From the NCBI RefSeq assembly GCF_033843645.1, contig NZ_JAWXVZ010000012.1, forward strand, positions 62,001-126,000: 64,000 bases of DNA, read 5' to 3'. Numbering within the stretch: the first letter of the stretch is position 1; the number at the start of each line of letters is the position of its first letter. Below the pieces are notes generated by a model. That model made no database searches. It had not been told where the DNA came from and saw nothing but the letters and a program-made list of their open reading frames with translations. Source of the stretch: Pseudovibrio zosterae (lineage in GTDB: Bacteria; Pseudomonadota; Alphaproteobacteria; Rhizobiales; Stappiaceae). The position numbers were made by a program, and so were the translations under genes. This document shows, piece by piece, positions 33,403 through 42,941 of this stretch.

Positions 33403-34857
33403 TTAGAGCGGCAAGCGAACGGTGACGATCAAGCCGCTGCGATCCTCACGGTTTTTCAGCGTGATGGTGCCGCCGTGAGCGTGGATGATGCTCCGGCAGA
33501 TCGCAAGGCCTAGACCAATGCCGCCGGTTTCTTCGCTGCGGGATTCTTCAACGCGCACAAACGGTTCAAACACCTCATTCAGCTTGTGCTCTGGAATGCC
33601 GGGCCCTTCGTCACGCACTTCGATAACCGCCTGATCGTGTGCGCGCGACACATGCACATGGGCATGCGTGCCATAGCGCACCGCATTGTCGATGATGTTG
33701 CGGAACGCGCGCTTCAGGGAAATGGGCCTGCAGGTGATGACAATGCGCTCATCTGCCTTCGACTGCACATCCTTGCCCATGTCCTCATAGTCATTGGAGA
33801 TGCTTTCCAACAGGCCGCTCAGGTCCATCGGCTTGGTTTCTTCCGCCTTGGCCTCATCGCGGGCGAAGGCGAGGGTGGCCTCGGTCATGGCCTGCATCTC
33901 GTCAAGCGTTTCAATCATCCTCTCCCTGTCTTCCGCGTCTTCAACGAACTCGGCGCGAATGCGCAAGGAGGTAATGGGTGTGCGCAGATCATGGCTGATT
34001 GCAGCCAACATCCGCGTGCGGTCCTTGACGAACCGGGTCAACCGGTCTTGCATCTCGTTGAAGGCGCGGGTTACCTGCTGCACCTCAAGCGGTCCCTTTT
34101 CCGGCAATGGATCAACATCCGCACCTCGGCCCAGCTGTTCTGCTGAATCTGAAAGCGCCCGGAGCGGCCGTGTCAGCCGGTACACAAAGGCCCACACGAT
34201 CACCACGATAAAAAGCGCCATGATCAGGATCGGCAACAGCACCGGCACCAGCGGGCGCGGTGGCAGGTTGAAGTTGCTCTGGAAGTTCAGCCAGTCCCCA
34301 TTGTTCAGGCGAATGGAAGCGTAGAGCGTTGCGCCTTCAATCCCGTCGAACCGGCGCAGCATGCGGTCCGGTGCGTGGTGTGGGTTCCAGTTCCCCTCGG
34401 GTCTGCGCCTGTCCGGCCCGCGCCGTGTCTCGTCTCGCGTCTCACGTTCCTTGAACAGTGGCGGTTCATCCTCGGCATTTTCCCGGTAGTTGATGAAAAC
34501 GCGCACATCTCGGTCGTCCTTCAGGCGGCGTTTCAAAAAGCCCGTCAGTGCTTGTTCCAGCCGGTTGTCGCCTGTGGCGGTCACCAGTGGTGCAAGACCC
34601 AGATCATAGTGCGTGTTGTTGTTCGAGATGGCCCGCAAAACGCCGGGATGCACCGTGCGCGGTGTGTCCTCAATCAGGCGCACGATGCTGGCGGTGCGCC
34701 ACAGCGCGTTGTCTCGTGCCATGCCGATAATCGCCATGCGTCGTTCATCGGTGAACAGGTAAAAGCTCACCGACTGGGAGATCAGAAGAGCCACCAACAG
34801 CAAAAGGATCAGCTGGGTCGCCATGCGCCGTGGATAAAGCCGCTTTAACAAACTCAT
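33403..34857 (-). CDS. EnvZ-type sensor histidine kinase
   Basis: 484 aa. Membrane helices at about 14-34 and 182-206 flank a periplasmic domain with an unusual highly charged stretch (residues about 125-160, rich in Glu, Arg and Asp: KERETRDETRRGPDRRR). Then HAMP, HisKA with His289 in AAISHDLRTPITSLRI, and HATPase_c with NIIDNAVRYG, RDEGPGIPEHK and GGIGLGLAIC. Its ATG overlaps the regulator stop by four bases, so it is the second gene of the pair. The charged periplasmic loop could bind metal or a cationic ligand. It is divergent, through the regulator, from a six-EF-hand protein gene. Confidence 0.93.
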   Translation of the reverse strand: MSLLKRLYPRRMATQLILLLLVALLISQSVSFYLFTDERRMAIIGMARDNALWRTASIVRLIEDTPRTVHPGVLRAISNNNTHYDLGLAPLVTATGDNRLEQALTGFLKRRLKDDRDVRVFINYRENAEDEPPLFKERETRDETRRGPDRRRPEGNWNPHHAPDRMLRRFDGIEGATLYASIRLNNGDWLNFQSNFNLPPRPLVPVLLPILIMALFIVVIVWAFVYRLTRPLRALSDSAEQLGRGADVDPLPEKGPLEVQQVTRAFNEMQDRLTRFVKDRTRMLAAISHDLRTPITSLRIRAEFVEDAEDRERMIETLDEMQAMTEATLAFARDEAKAEETKPMDLSGLLESISNDYEDMGKDVQSKADERIVITCRPISLKRAFRNIIDNAVRYGTHAHVHVSRAHDQAVIEVRDEGPGIPEHKLNEVFEPFVRVEESRSEETGGIGLGLAICRSIIHAHGGTITLKNREDRSGLIVTVRLPL

Positions 34858-35582
34858 TCAGCGGGCTCCGTCACCTCGGCAGTAAAGGTGTAGCCGCCGC
34901 CCCAAACAGTCTTGATCAGAACGGGATTCTTGGGGTCTTCCTCGATCTTGCGGCGCAGGCGCGAGACCTGGTTGTCGATGGACCGGTCAAACACCGCCGG
35001 TGTGCGTCCACTGGTCAGGTCCAGAAGCTGGTCGCGGGAAAGAACCATCTTGGGCCGCTTCAAAAAAGCAATCAGCAGTTGGTATTCGCCCGTGGAGAGC
35101 GGCACCATGACGCCATCAGGCCCGGTCAGCTCGCGCCGGTTCACATCCAGCTCCCAGCCTTCAAACCGCAGCTTTTCCGTTTCAATCGGGTCGCGGGTCT
35201 TGGGCACGTTGGACACCCGCCGCAGCACAGCGCGAATGCGCGCCAACAGCTCACGCGGGTTGAATGGCTTGGTTACATAGTCATCAGCGCCAATCTCAAG
35301 GCCCACCACACGGTCCGTGTCCTCGGCCATGGCGGTCAGGAGAATGACAGGGGCCTGATTGGTTTCCACCAGATGGCGGCAGAGCGACAGACCGTCTTCA
35401 CCGGGCATCATCACGTCCAGCACAACAAGATCAATCGAAGCCGCTTTGAGAACCTGCCGTGCCTGCGCCGCGTTTTCCGCCGTGCTGGTGCGAAAGCCGT
35501 TCTTTGTCAGGTAGCGCGCCAGACTCTCGCGAATGTCGCGGTGGTCATCAACGATCAAGATGTGTGAGCTTGGGTTCGACAT
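34854..35582 (-). CDS. OmpR-family response regulator
   Basis: 242 aa. REC domain with Asp12/13 and phospho-acceptor Asp56 (LVVLDVMMPGEDG), Thr84-type position in ILLTAMAE and Lys in VTKPFNPRELLARIRA. The C-terminal winged helix runs from about 135 to 235 (VPLSTGEYQLLIAFLKRPKMVLSRDQLL, shown in part; RSIDNQVSRLRRKIEEDPKNP; GGGYTF). First gene of the pair with the kinase at 33403. The intergenic region of 269 bp to the EF-hand gene should hold the promoters of both. Confidence 0.95.
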   Translation of the reverse strand: MSNPSSHILIVDDHRDIRESLARYLTKNGFRTSTAENAAQARQVLKAASIDLVVLDVMMPGEDGLSLCRHLVETNQAPVILLTAMAEDTDRVVGLEIGADDYVTKPFNPRELLARIRAVLRRVSNVPKTRDPIETEKLRFEGWELDVNRRELTGPDGVMVPLSTGEYQLLIAFLKRPKMVLSRDQLLDLTSGRTPAVFDRSIDNQVSRLRRKIEEDPKNPVLIKTVWGGGYTFTAEVTEPAE

Positions 35583-35851
35583 GATGCGTTCTCGGCCAAT
35601 TCCTCTTTGTGTACGTACAGCACGATCCTTGGGGGCGGGTCTGGCATGCAGCGCTGCAACCCTCTCATAACACTCAATTTACACGAGCCTCGGAGAAAAC
35701 CTGTAACAAACTGTATCGAACCCCGGGGCTTATCACAGCTTGGTACACTTCACCCTCAATCCCGGTGTTTTTTTGCGACAATTGCAGCCTAGGTTGAGGT
35801 CATCGAAGCAGACGCCCCCGCTGCTTCACATGGCCTCAAAGGAGAAACACC

Positions 35852-36790
35852 ATGAAACCTGTAAAGTCTTTTGCTGTCGCTACTCTGGCATTGTGTGTCG
35901 CCTCTACTGCACTGTCCTCCGCCTATGCATTCCCGGGTGGCGATGGCCCAGGCTTTGGCAAGCGTGGATCTGGTCCAATGCAGATGTTCGACCGCTTTGA
36001 TACAAACGGCGATGACACCATCACCAAGGACGAAGTGAACGCGGCCCTTCAGGAAGAGTTCACCACTGCCGACACCACCGGTTCTGGCGACATCACCTTG
36101 GAAGAGTGGAAGGTTGCTTTTGCAAACCGCGCCCAGCAACCACAGGTGCGCATGTTCCAGCGTTTCGATGGCAATGGTGATGGTCAGATCACCAAGGAAG
36201 AGTTCCTCAACACAGCCGAGCGCATGTCCAGCCGCATGGAGCGCATGCAACAGCGCATGGCCAAGTGGGACGGTGAACGTGGTGAAGGCCGCAGAGGCGG
36301 CAAGGAAATGCGCGGCGATGGTCCGCGAGATGGAAATGGCCCACGCCAAGGGCGTCGGCATGGTCAGGATGGCCCCGGTGGTTTCATGAAGGGCGCCAAG
36401 TTTGCCTCAATTGATACGAATGGCGACAAGAAACTCTCCGCCGCTGAACTGAGCGCCTATGCTGATACCGTGTTTGCAGATGGCAATTTGGACCTCGATG
36501 GCTTCAAGGCGATCTGGGCCGAGTGGTCAGAGCCAATGATGGTGCGCTCGTTCCAGCGCATGGACGCCGATGGCAGCCTGACGGTTACACTGGAAGAGTT
36601 CACGACCCGCGCTCAGTTCATGTTCGACCGGTTCGATCAGGACGGCGATGGTTCCTTCACCAAAACCGATCTGCGCGAAGCCATGAAGCAGCACAAGCGC
36701 GGCGGATGGGGTGATCGTGACGGTCGCCGCGGGGATGGTCCACGCGATGGCAGCGGGCCGCGCAACGGTGCAGGTCCTGACAACGGCTAG
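35852..36790 (+). CDS. Secreted EF-hand calcium-binding protein
   Basis: 312 aa with signal peptide (ATLALCVASTALSSAYAFPG). Six EF-hand-type loops are seen: DRFDTNGDDTITKDE, DTTGSGDITLEEW, QRFDGNGDGQITKEE, DTNGDKKLSAAEL, DADGSLTVTLEEF and DQDGDGSFTKTD. Most keep the D-x-D/N-x-D/N spacing and the closing Glu; the fourth and fifth are weaker. Linkers and the C-terminus are Gly/Arg/Asp-rich (RGEGRRGGKEMRGDG). ATG 35852 has AAAGGAG upstream. Presumed periplasmic or extracellular calcium buffer or sensor. It is divergent from the OmpR/EnvZ-type pair, which may regulate it; this is inference from placement. Confidence 0.9.
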   Translation: MKPVKSFAVATLALCVASTALSSAYAFPGGDGPGFGKRGSGPMQMFDRFDTNGDDTITKDEVNAALQEEFTTADTTGSGDITLEEWKVAFANRAQQPQVRMFQRFDGNGDGQITKEEFLNTAERMSSRMERMQQRMAKWDGERGEGRRGGKEMRGDGPRDGNGPRQGRRHGQDGPGGFMKGAKFASIDTNGDKKLSAAELSAYADTVFADGNLDLDGFKAIWAEWSEPMMVRSFQRMDADGSLTVTLEEFTTRAQFMFDRFDQDGDGSFTKTDLREAMKQHKRGGWGDRDGRRGDGPRDGSGPRNGAGPDNG

Positions 36791-36865
36791 TTCATTCATT
36801 GGTATGGTGCGTTCCGCCGAAGCTCCATCCCCCTGATACCCTCAGAAGTGGCGCGCACCAGCCAA

Positions 36866-36901
36866 GAAAAAAGGGCGGCTTTTCCAACAGAAGCCGCCCT
36901 T
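36866..36901 (-). terminator. Bidirectional terminator between EF-hand and SulP genes
   Basis: Eleven-base stem AAGGGCGGCTT / AAGCCGCCCTT with a nine-base loop. On the minus strand it is followed by a T-run (complement of 36866-36872), fitting the SulP gene that ends at 36927; it can also serve the plus-strand EF-hand gene. Confidence 0.82.
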
Positions 36902-36926
36902 GTCATCATGAGAATGTGCGATGCCG

Positions 36927-38516
36927 TCACGCCTTTTGCGGCGTGGGCTCCTCATCAAACTTGTGGTCGTAGTCAACAGCCACACCGTACCGTGGATCTT
37001 CCATCACGGAGAGTTCCACCATGTCGCCCGCCTTGCTCAGAAGGCGCTTGCAGTCTGGTGACAGGTGGCGCAGGTGCAGCGTCTTGCCCAGTTGGATGTA
37101 ACGTGCTGCCATACTGTCGATGGCCTGCAAGCCGGAATGGTCCACAACGCGCGAGTTGATGAAGTCCACGATCACGTCATCCGGATCCTGCTCAGGGGTA
37201 AAGATCTCCTGAAAGCCAGCGGCTGAACCGAAGAACAGCGGCCCTTCAAGAACGTACTCCTTCTGGCCTTTCTCGTTCATGGATACGCGCGCATTGATGC
37301 GCTTGGAGGCGTTCCATGCATAAGCCAGTGCGGAAATGATCACGCCCACAACAACTGCCACCGCAAGATCTTCTGCAACGGTCACACCGGTTACAATGGC
37401 AATCACCACCGCGTCGGTGCGTGGGATCTTGTTGAGGATCTTGAACGTGTTCCACGCAAACGTACCAACAACCACCATGAACATCACACCAACCAGCGCA
37501 GCCAGCGGAATCTGCTCAATCAGCGGAGAGGCAAACAGGATGAACGCCAGCAGGAACAACGCGGCCATGATGCCTGCGATGCGGGTGCGGGCACCCGATT
37601 TCACGTTGATCATGGACTGGCCGATCATTGCACAGCCACCCATGCCGCCGAAGAAGCCGGTCACCACGTTTGCTGCGCCCTGAGCCAGACATTCCTTGGA
37701 CGCACCACCCTTGGTGTTCGTCATTTCAGAAACGAGGTTCAGGGTCAAAAGGCTTTCAATCAGGCCAATTGCCGCCAGAATGAGGGCATAGGGGAAGATG
37801 ATTTCCAGTGTCTCAAGGGTCAGCGGCACCATCGGGATGTGGAACTGCGGCAGACCGCCCGCGATGGACGACATGTCGCCCACAGTACGAACGTCCAGAC
37901 CGGCACCGATCACAATCGCGGAAACCACCAGAATACCAGCCAGCGGGGCAGGGACCGCGCTGGTGATCTTGGGCGTTACCCAGATCACGAACATGGTCAG
38001 GCCAATCAGCCCCAGCATCATGTAAAGCTGCAGCCCTTCCATCCAGACAGGGTCGCCGCCAGTTGGGGCTTCGACCTTGAACTGGGAGAACTGTGCGATG
38101 AAAATCACAATGGCAAGGCCATTCACAAAGCCCAGCATCACCGGATGCGGGACCATGCGGATGAACTTGCCCCAGCGCATGATGCCAAAGATGATCTGCA
38201 AGATACCCATCAAGACCACAGCGGCAAACAGGTATTCAACACCGTGCTGCGACACGAGGGAGACCATCACAACGGCCAGAGCGCCGGTCGCACCGGAAAT
38301 CATGCCCGGACGGCCGCCGAAAACGGCGGTAATGATGCCCACGATGAAGGCCGCGTACAGCCCCACCAGCGGATGAACTTGGGCAACAAAGGCGAAAGCA
38401 ACGGCCTCTGGCACCAACGCGAGGGCGACAGTAAGACCGGCAAGAACTTCAGTTTTGATTAGGTTCACGGACATGCCATTTTTGGCAGACGCAAGAACTT
38501 CAGAGGACGAGTGCAA
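36927..38516 (-). CDS. SulP-family anion transporter
   Basis: 529 aa, about eleven to twelve membrane helices followed by a C-terminal STAS domain (about 420-515; VIVDFINSRVVDHSGLQAID). Signature regions: LAGLTVALALVPEAVAFAFV near the N-terminus, VFGGRPGMISGATGAL, and GFFGGMGGCAMIGQSMINVKSG, all typical of the SulP sulfate/bicarbonate transporters. TTG 38516 is taken as start because GGAGGTG lies five bases upstream; the ATG at 38474 lacks such a site. Substrate could be sulfate, bicarbonate or a dicarboxylate. Single-gene unit. Confidence 0.92.
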   Translation of the reverse strand: MHSSSEVLASAKNGMSVNLIKTEVLAGLTVALALVPEAVAFAFVAQVHPLVGLYAAFIVGIITAVFGGRPGMISGATGALAVVMVSLVSQHGVEYLFAAVVLMGILQIIFGIMRWGKFIRMVPHPVMLGFVNGLAIVIFIAQFSQFKVEAPTGGDPVWMEGLQLYMMLGLIGLTMFVIWVTPKITSAVPAPLAGILVVSAIVIGAGLDVRTVGDMSSIAGGLPQFHIPMVPLTLETLEIIFPYALILAAIGLIESLLTLNLVSEMTNTKGGASKECLAQGAANVVTGFFGGMGGCAMIGQSMINVKSGARTRIAGIMAALFLLAFILFASPLIEQIPLAALVGVMFMVVVGTFAWNTFKILNKIPRTDAVVIAIVTGVTVAEDLAVAVVVGVIISALAYAWNASKRINARVSMNEKGQKEYVLEGPLFFGSAAGFQEIFTPEQDPDDVIVDFINSRVVDHSGLQAIDSMAARYIQLGKTLHLRHLSPDCKRLLSKAGDMVELSVMEDPRYGVAVDYDHKFDEEPTPQKA

Positions 38517-39078
38517 ACAGCACCTCCATTACAAGTAGTCGTGTTGGGTAGGAATAAGTCAGGCAATTCCTACGGCACCTTCCCAGCATCAAAAACGGAT
38601 GAAAGGTGCGGTTGAGTGTGAGCCTTAAGCAGCATCTGCGATCAGCTGATCTGTTGTGCAATCCTTTAACTGCGTACTGTGAAGCTTCCATGAAAAATCG
38701 ATCTCATGAAAACGGCTGGGACACTGGACCTTTGACCAAGGAAACCATGTAGCCCTGAGTATTGACGCAGAACTCTTCAATATGGGCTGGGTTATACGGG
38801 AACTCCCTGCAAAAGGCCATCATCCATTTGCATGCCTGCCTTGCTCTTGTGGACGCCAAGGGCTTTGCACAGTCAGGCTTGGTGGTCCTCTTTCACGGCG
38901 GCCCACCATTGCGCCGCTGCCCTAAAGGCGGTTTGAACCAGCCCCTTCAGTTTTTCCAAAAGCCACTTGATCACACGTGCCCAAAACGACTAAGTGCTTG
39001 TCCTTAAATATGCCTTTGCAGACCGCTGCGAAATCGCTAGCTTCAAAGGCGCAACAAGACTTGGCAGGGGGAGGGCAA
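38517..39078. other. Intergenic region without recognised gene
   Basis: About 560 bases between the divergent SulP and aminotransferase genes. The aminotransferase frame stays open upstream to 38977, but the ribosome site favours 39079. No RNA gene, hairpin terminator or sigma-54 match was seen. Confidence 0.5.
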
Positions 39079-40254
39079 ATGAAGCCGACCAATCCGGTAT
39101 TTACAGGCGTCAAGACGACCATCTTCGAGCGGATGTCCCGCCTTGCCATGGAGCATGCGGCCATCAATCTTGGCCAGGGCTTCCCGGATGTGGATGGCCC
39201 GAAGGACATTCGCCAAAGCGCGGCCGACGCCCTCATGGCTGGGCCCAACCAGTATCCACCCATGCTGGGCGTGCCGGAGTTGCGTCAGGCCGTTGCTGCG
39301 GCCAACAAGCGGTTTTATGGGCTTGAGGTCGACTGGCAGCGCGAGGTCATGATCACTTCTGGGGCAACAGAAGCGCTGGCGGACGCCATTTTCGCGCTCA
39401 TTGAGCCGGGCGATGAAGTCATTCTCATTGAGCCGCTTTATGATTGTTACTTGCCTTTGGTGCAGCGGGCCGGAGGTGTGCCTGTTCGGGTGCGCGTCAC
39501 TCCGCCAGACTGGAAGCTGAATGTGAAGGCACTGGAGGCCGCCTTTACCGAAAACACCAAGGCGGTCCTCATCAACAATCCCATGAACCCTTGTGCCAAG
39601 GTGTTTACTGAAGCCGAGCTTGGCGAAATCGCCCGCCTCAGCCGTACAAACGACTGCTACGCCATTTGTGATGAGGTCTACGAGCATCTGACCTTTGATG
39701 GGCACCGGCATCTGCCCCTGATGACGTTCGATGGCATGCGCGAGCGCTGCGTGCGCATCGGGTCAGCGGGCAAGACCTTCTCGCTCACAGGCTGGAAGGT
39801 CGGCTACATCACTGCAAGCCCTAACTTGCTGGAGCCCATTGCCAAGGCGCATCAGTTTGTCACCTTCACCACGCCGCCCAACCTGCAAAAGGCCGTTGCG
39901 CTGGGTCTTGCCAAGGAAGACAGCTATTATCACGGCCTTGCAGGTGATCTGCGCGTCAAGCGAGATTTCCTTTCCAATGAGCTGGCGCAACTGGGCTTTG
40001 CCGTTCTGCCGTGCGATGGCACCTATTTCGTCACGGTGGATGTCACACCTCTCGGCCTGAATGGGACCGATGAAGAAATCTGTCTGCGCATGGTGGAAGA
40101 GGCGGGCGTTGCTGCCGTTCCCTTATCTGCATTTTATGTGTCTGACGCCCCCACCAACTGCATCCGCTTTTGTTTTTGCAAAAAGGACAGTGTATTGAAG
40201 GAGGCAACAGACCGACTGGCGGCATGGCTTAAGGGCTTGGGGCTCAGCGGTTGA
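39079..40254 (+). CDS. PLP-dependent class I/II aminotransferase
   Basis: 391 aa from ATG 39079, which follows a GGGGGAGG ribosome site. Fold type I aminotransferase of the kynurenine/methionine/aspartate group: AINLGQGFPDVDGP at the N-terminus, PNQYPPMLGVPELRQA, TSGATEALADAIFAL, the NPMNPCAKVF loop, CDEVYEHLTFDG, and PLP lysine Lys232 in SAGKTFSLTGWKVGY. The C-terminal substrate arginine lies in NCIRFCFCKK. It would move an amino group from an amino acid to a 2-oxo acid. The asparaginase gene follows by 66 bp on the same strand, so the two may be co-transcribed in Asn/Asp use. Confidence 0.93.
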   Translation: MKPTNPVFTGVKTTIFERMSRLAMEHAAINLGQGFPDVDGPKDIRQSAADALMAGPNQYPPMLGVPELRQAVAAANKRFYGLEVDWQREVMITSGATEALADAIFALIEPGDEVILIEPLYDCYLPLVQRAGGVPVRVRVTPPDWKLNVKALEAAFTENTKAVLINNPMNPCAKVFTEAELGEIARLSRTNDCYAICDEVYEHLTFDGHRHLPLMTFDGMRERCVRIGSAGKTFSLTGWKVGYITASPNLLEPIAKAHQFVTFTTPPNLQKAVALGLAKEDSYYHGLAGDLRVKRDFLSNELAQLGFAVLPCDGTYFVTVDVTPLGLNGTDEEICLRMVEEAGVAAVPLSAFYVSDAPTNCIRFCFCKKDSVLKEATDRLAAWLKGLGLSG

Positions 40255-40320
40255 ATTCCTGTTTCGGGCGAAGGGTCTGCACCTTGCGCCAAAGCACCAA
40301 CACTGAATGTGAGAAGGTCT

Positions 40321-41343
40321 ATGGACAATCCTGTATTGGTCGAGGTTACACGCGGCGGGCTGGTTGAGAGCCGCCATCGCGGGTCGCTTGCTGTGGTGGA
40401 TGCGAGCGGCAAGCTGGTGTTTGGTGTGGGAGATGTCGCACAGGCCGTCTTCCCGCGTTCCGCCATCAAGGCGCTTCAAGCTCTACCGCTGGTGGAATCC
40501 GGCGCTGCGGAAGCGCTGGACTATGATGATGCGGAACTGGCGCTGGCCTGCGCTTCTCACAACGGGGAGCATGTTCACGCCAACACGGCCCGCGTCATGC
40601 TGATGAAGGCTGGTCTGACAGAAGACGCGCTGCTGTGCGGGCCTCAGTGGCCAAAGCACATGGAAGATGCAGCCCGCCTCATTCTTGAGGACGAAGAGCC
40701 ATGCGCCCTTCATAACAACTGTTCGGGCAAGCACGCAGGCTTCCTGGCGTTGGCGCGCACGCTCATGCTCTCCACCGAAAACTACATCGACTATGATCAT
40801 CCGGTGCAGCAGGAAATTCGCGCCGTTCTGGAGAACCTGACCGGTCAGATCATCGGGGCTGATGTTTGTGGCACCGATGGCTGCTCCATTCCAACCTATG
40901 CCCTTAATCTGGACAAGACGGCCATGGCCTTTGCCAAGTTCGCAACGGGTGAGGGCATGGATCCTGTGCGCGCAAAGGCCGCCGAAACGCTTTATGAAGC
41001 CTGCGTCAACGAACCTTACATGGTTGCTGGCAAGAACCGCTTCTGTACCGATGTGATGGACGCCTTCCAGGGGCGCGTTTTCGTCAAGACCGGTGCGGAA
41101 GGTGTTTTCTGTGCCGCTCTGCCAGAGCTGGGTTACGGCGTCGCCCTGAAATGCGACGATGGTGCCACACGCGGTGCGGAAGTCATCATGGCCTCTGTCA
41201 TTGAAAGTCTTCTGGACACCAGCAAGGCCGAAGAAAAGGCACTTGAGCCTTATCTGCGCCAGCCACTCAAGAACCGCCGCGACATCCACGTCGGCGATGT
41301 TCGCCCGGTGGAAGACTTCAAGGCCGTGCTGCGCGGCGGTTAG
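40321..41343 (+). CDS. Asparaginase II, Rhizobium-type (PF06089)
   Basis: 340 aa from ATG 40321 (AGAAGG upstream); the GTG at 40309 is less likely. Class 3 asparaginase of the thermolabile ReAV type, not related to E. coli AnsA/B. Seen: PRSAIKALQALPLVESG, ASHNGEHVH, and the Cys-Ser-Gly-Lys motif with Cys134 and Lys137 (NNCSGKHAGF). A second metal cysteine is at 183 or 188 (DVCGTDGCSIPTYALNL), and KTGAEGVFCAALP lies near the C-terminus. Hydrolyses L-asparagine to aspartate and ammonia. It follows the aminotransferase gene, which could use the aspartate. Converges with the Tat beta-helix gene, sharing the last four bases. Confidence 0.95.
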   Translation: MDNPVLVEVTRGGLVESRHRGSLAVVDASGKLVFGVGDVAQAVFPRSAIKALQALPLVESGAAEALDYDDAELALACASHNGEHVHANTARVMLMKAGLTEDALLCGPQWPKHMEDAARLILEDEEPCALHNNCSGKHAGFLALARTLMLSTENYIDYDHPVQQEIRAVLENLTGQIIGADVCGTDGCSIPTYALNLDKTAMAFAKFATGEGMDPVRAKAAETLYEACVNEPYMVAGKNRFCTDVMDAFQGRVFVKTGAEGVFCAALPELGYGVALKCDDGATRGAEVIMASVIESLLDTSKAEEKALEPYLRQPLKNRRDIHVGDVRPVEDFKAVLRGG

Positions 41344-42761
41344 GCGCGCTGCCCAACAATCAGCTGATTGTCCCGGATCAGGAGGCGCGGCCATTCTTCC
41401 GCGCCTTCATGGGCCAAGTCTCCGCTCACCGGTTTGGTCCATTCATGGGCCACAATGCCGCCCTTGGTAACCCCATCAAAGACGTTTTGCGTCAACACCG
41501 CGCCGCCCGCGCCCGGTGCCACACTCACGGCGATGCCCATGGGCGTTTCACGGATGATGTTCTGCGAGGCAATAACATTGCGCATGTAGGGCCCCCAGCC
41601 CACCACGATGCCGATTGTCTCTGCATTTTCAATCACGTTGCCGGTCACGGTGGTGTCTGCTTCAGCTTGAATGCCAATGCCGAAGTCCAGCCCTTCCGGT
41701 TCGTAGGGTGCCTTGTTCACCAGATTTCGAATGATGTTGCCCGTGCATACACAGGTGCGCCCGCCGTGATCGAGATTGGTGATGGAAATGCCCAGTGCCG
41801 CTCCATCAATGATGTTGTTTGTGATGATCGCCCCATCAAACGCAAACTCGGAAAACACAGCCACTTCGCCCGAGCGCAGGCAGGTGTTGCCGCGTATGTG
41901 CAAGTTGGAAGCCGAGTTGCCGCGAATGGCGCTGAAGGCGCAATCACTCACGCTGTTGTCAGCCACAATCACGTTATCCGCCCGGAAGATGTTGATGCCA
42001 TTGCCGTTTTGCCCAGTGCCGCCGTCACGGGCTGCAATCCGGTCGATCCGGTTTCCGCGCACATGCGTGCCGTCCGGTCCCTTGGTCCAGCGGTGCACCA
42101 GAATGCCGCCATTGCCGCAGTCATGGATCACGTTGTCCCGAATGGACAGGCCGTTGGCTTCCATGGACCAGATACCCGCATGGGCAGCTCCGGAAATGGA
42201 GCATCCGGAAATCTCGCCGTTGCTGCTGATGGCGGAAATCGCCGAGCGTGAGCTGCCCAACAGCGTCAGGCCGCGCAGTCTCAGCTCATCCACCCGTGTC
42301 AGGTCAACAAGGCCGCGATACTGTTCTGAAATGGGACGTTTGCCCCCATCCAGCACAAGGTCCTCAAGGGAAACACGGGTGGCACCATGGGCGGCAAGCA
42401 ACGTGCCCGTTCCTTGATAGACCAGCTGGGTTTGCCCTGGCACACCGCAAATCGCTGTGTTGCTGGGCAGGTTCAGTTGGCGCACAACATAGCGGCCCGC
42501 AGGCAAAAACAGCACCTTGCCGTCCTTTGCCGCCTTGTTGATGGCGCTTTGCAAGGCATCGCTCTGATCGCTTGAAGGGTGCGGCTTTACACCGTGTGTC
42601 GAGGCATTCAGCGTCCCGCGCAAGTCCGCCACTTGGAAACTGCCGGAAGGCAGGGCCAGGGCAGTTGACGCCGCAAGGCCCACCGCGCCAGTCGCGCCTA
42701 GCCGCAGAAATCCGCGTCTGGAAACGCCTTTTACCGCAGTGGACTTGTTCAAGAATGACAT
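41340..42761 (-). CDS. Tat-exported right-handed beta-helix repeat protein (TIGR03808-like)
   Basis: 473 aa from ATG 42761. Twin-arginine signal SRRGFLRLGATGAVGLAAS near the N-terminus. Residues about 55-460 are parallel beta-helix repeats of the NosD/PbH1 kind, with many rungs of the form G-I-x-(I/V)-x2-N-x-I (NGLSIRDNVIHDCGNGG; NLHIRGNTCLRSG; TTVTGNVIENAETIGIVVG; NVIASQNIIRETPMGIAV). The pattern fits the TIGR03808 group of alphaproteobacterial Tat proteins of unknown function. Related folds are carbohydrate lyases or epimerases, but no catalytic set is evident. Single gene, divergent from the EamA transporter. Confidence 0.88.
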   Translation of the reverse strand: MSFLNKSTAVKGVSRRGFLRLGATGAVGLAASTALALPSGSFQVADLRGTLNASTHGVKPHPSSDQSDALQSAINKAAKDGKVLFLPAGRYVVRQLNLPSNTAICGVPGQTQLVYQGTGTLLAAHGATRVSLEDLVLDGGKRPISEQYRGLVDLTRVDELRLRGLTLLGSSRSAISAISSNGEISGCSISGAAHAGIWSMEANGLSIRDNVIHDCGNGGILVHRWTKGPDGTHVRGNRIDRIAARDGGTGQNGNGINIFRADNVIVADNSVSDCAFSAIRGNSASNLHIRGNTCLRSGEVAVFSEFAFDGAIITNNIIDGAALGISITNLDHGGRTCVCTGNIIRNLVNKAPYEPEGLDFGIGIQAEADTTVTGNVIENAETIGIVVGWGPYMRNVIASQNIIRETPMGIAVSVAPGAGGAVLTQNVFDGVTKGGIVAHEWTKPVSGDLAHEGAEEWPRLLIRDNQLIVGQRA

Positions 42762-42941
42762 GTGCAACGCCCCAAAGTTCAATAGCGTTGCTACAAACAA
42801 AACTCGTGCCGGAATTTTTGTGCCAAATCAGGTCACACGCGGCTGTGTTAGACAATCTGCCAAGCGCGCATTCCTTTTTTGAGGTGGACAGCACCGCTGG
42901 CATCCGGTACTCACCTTACGAACAAAAGAGGAACTTCCCCA

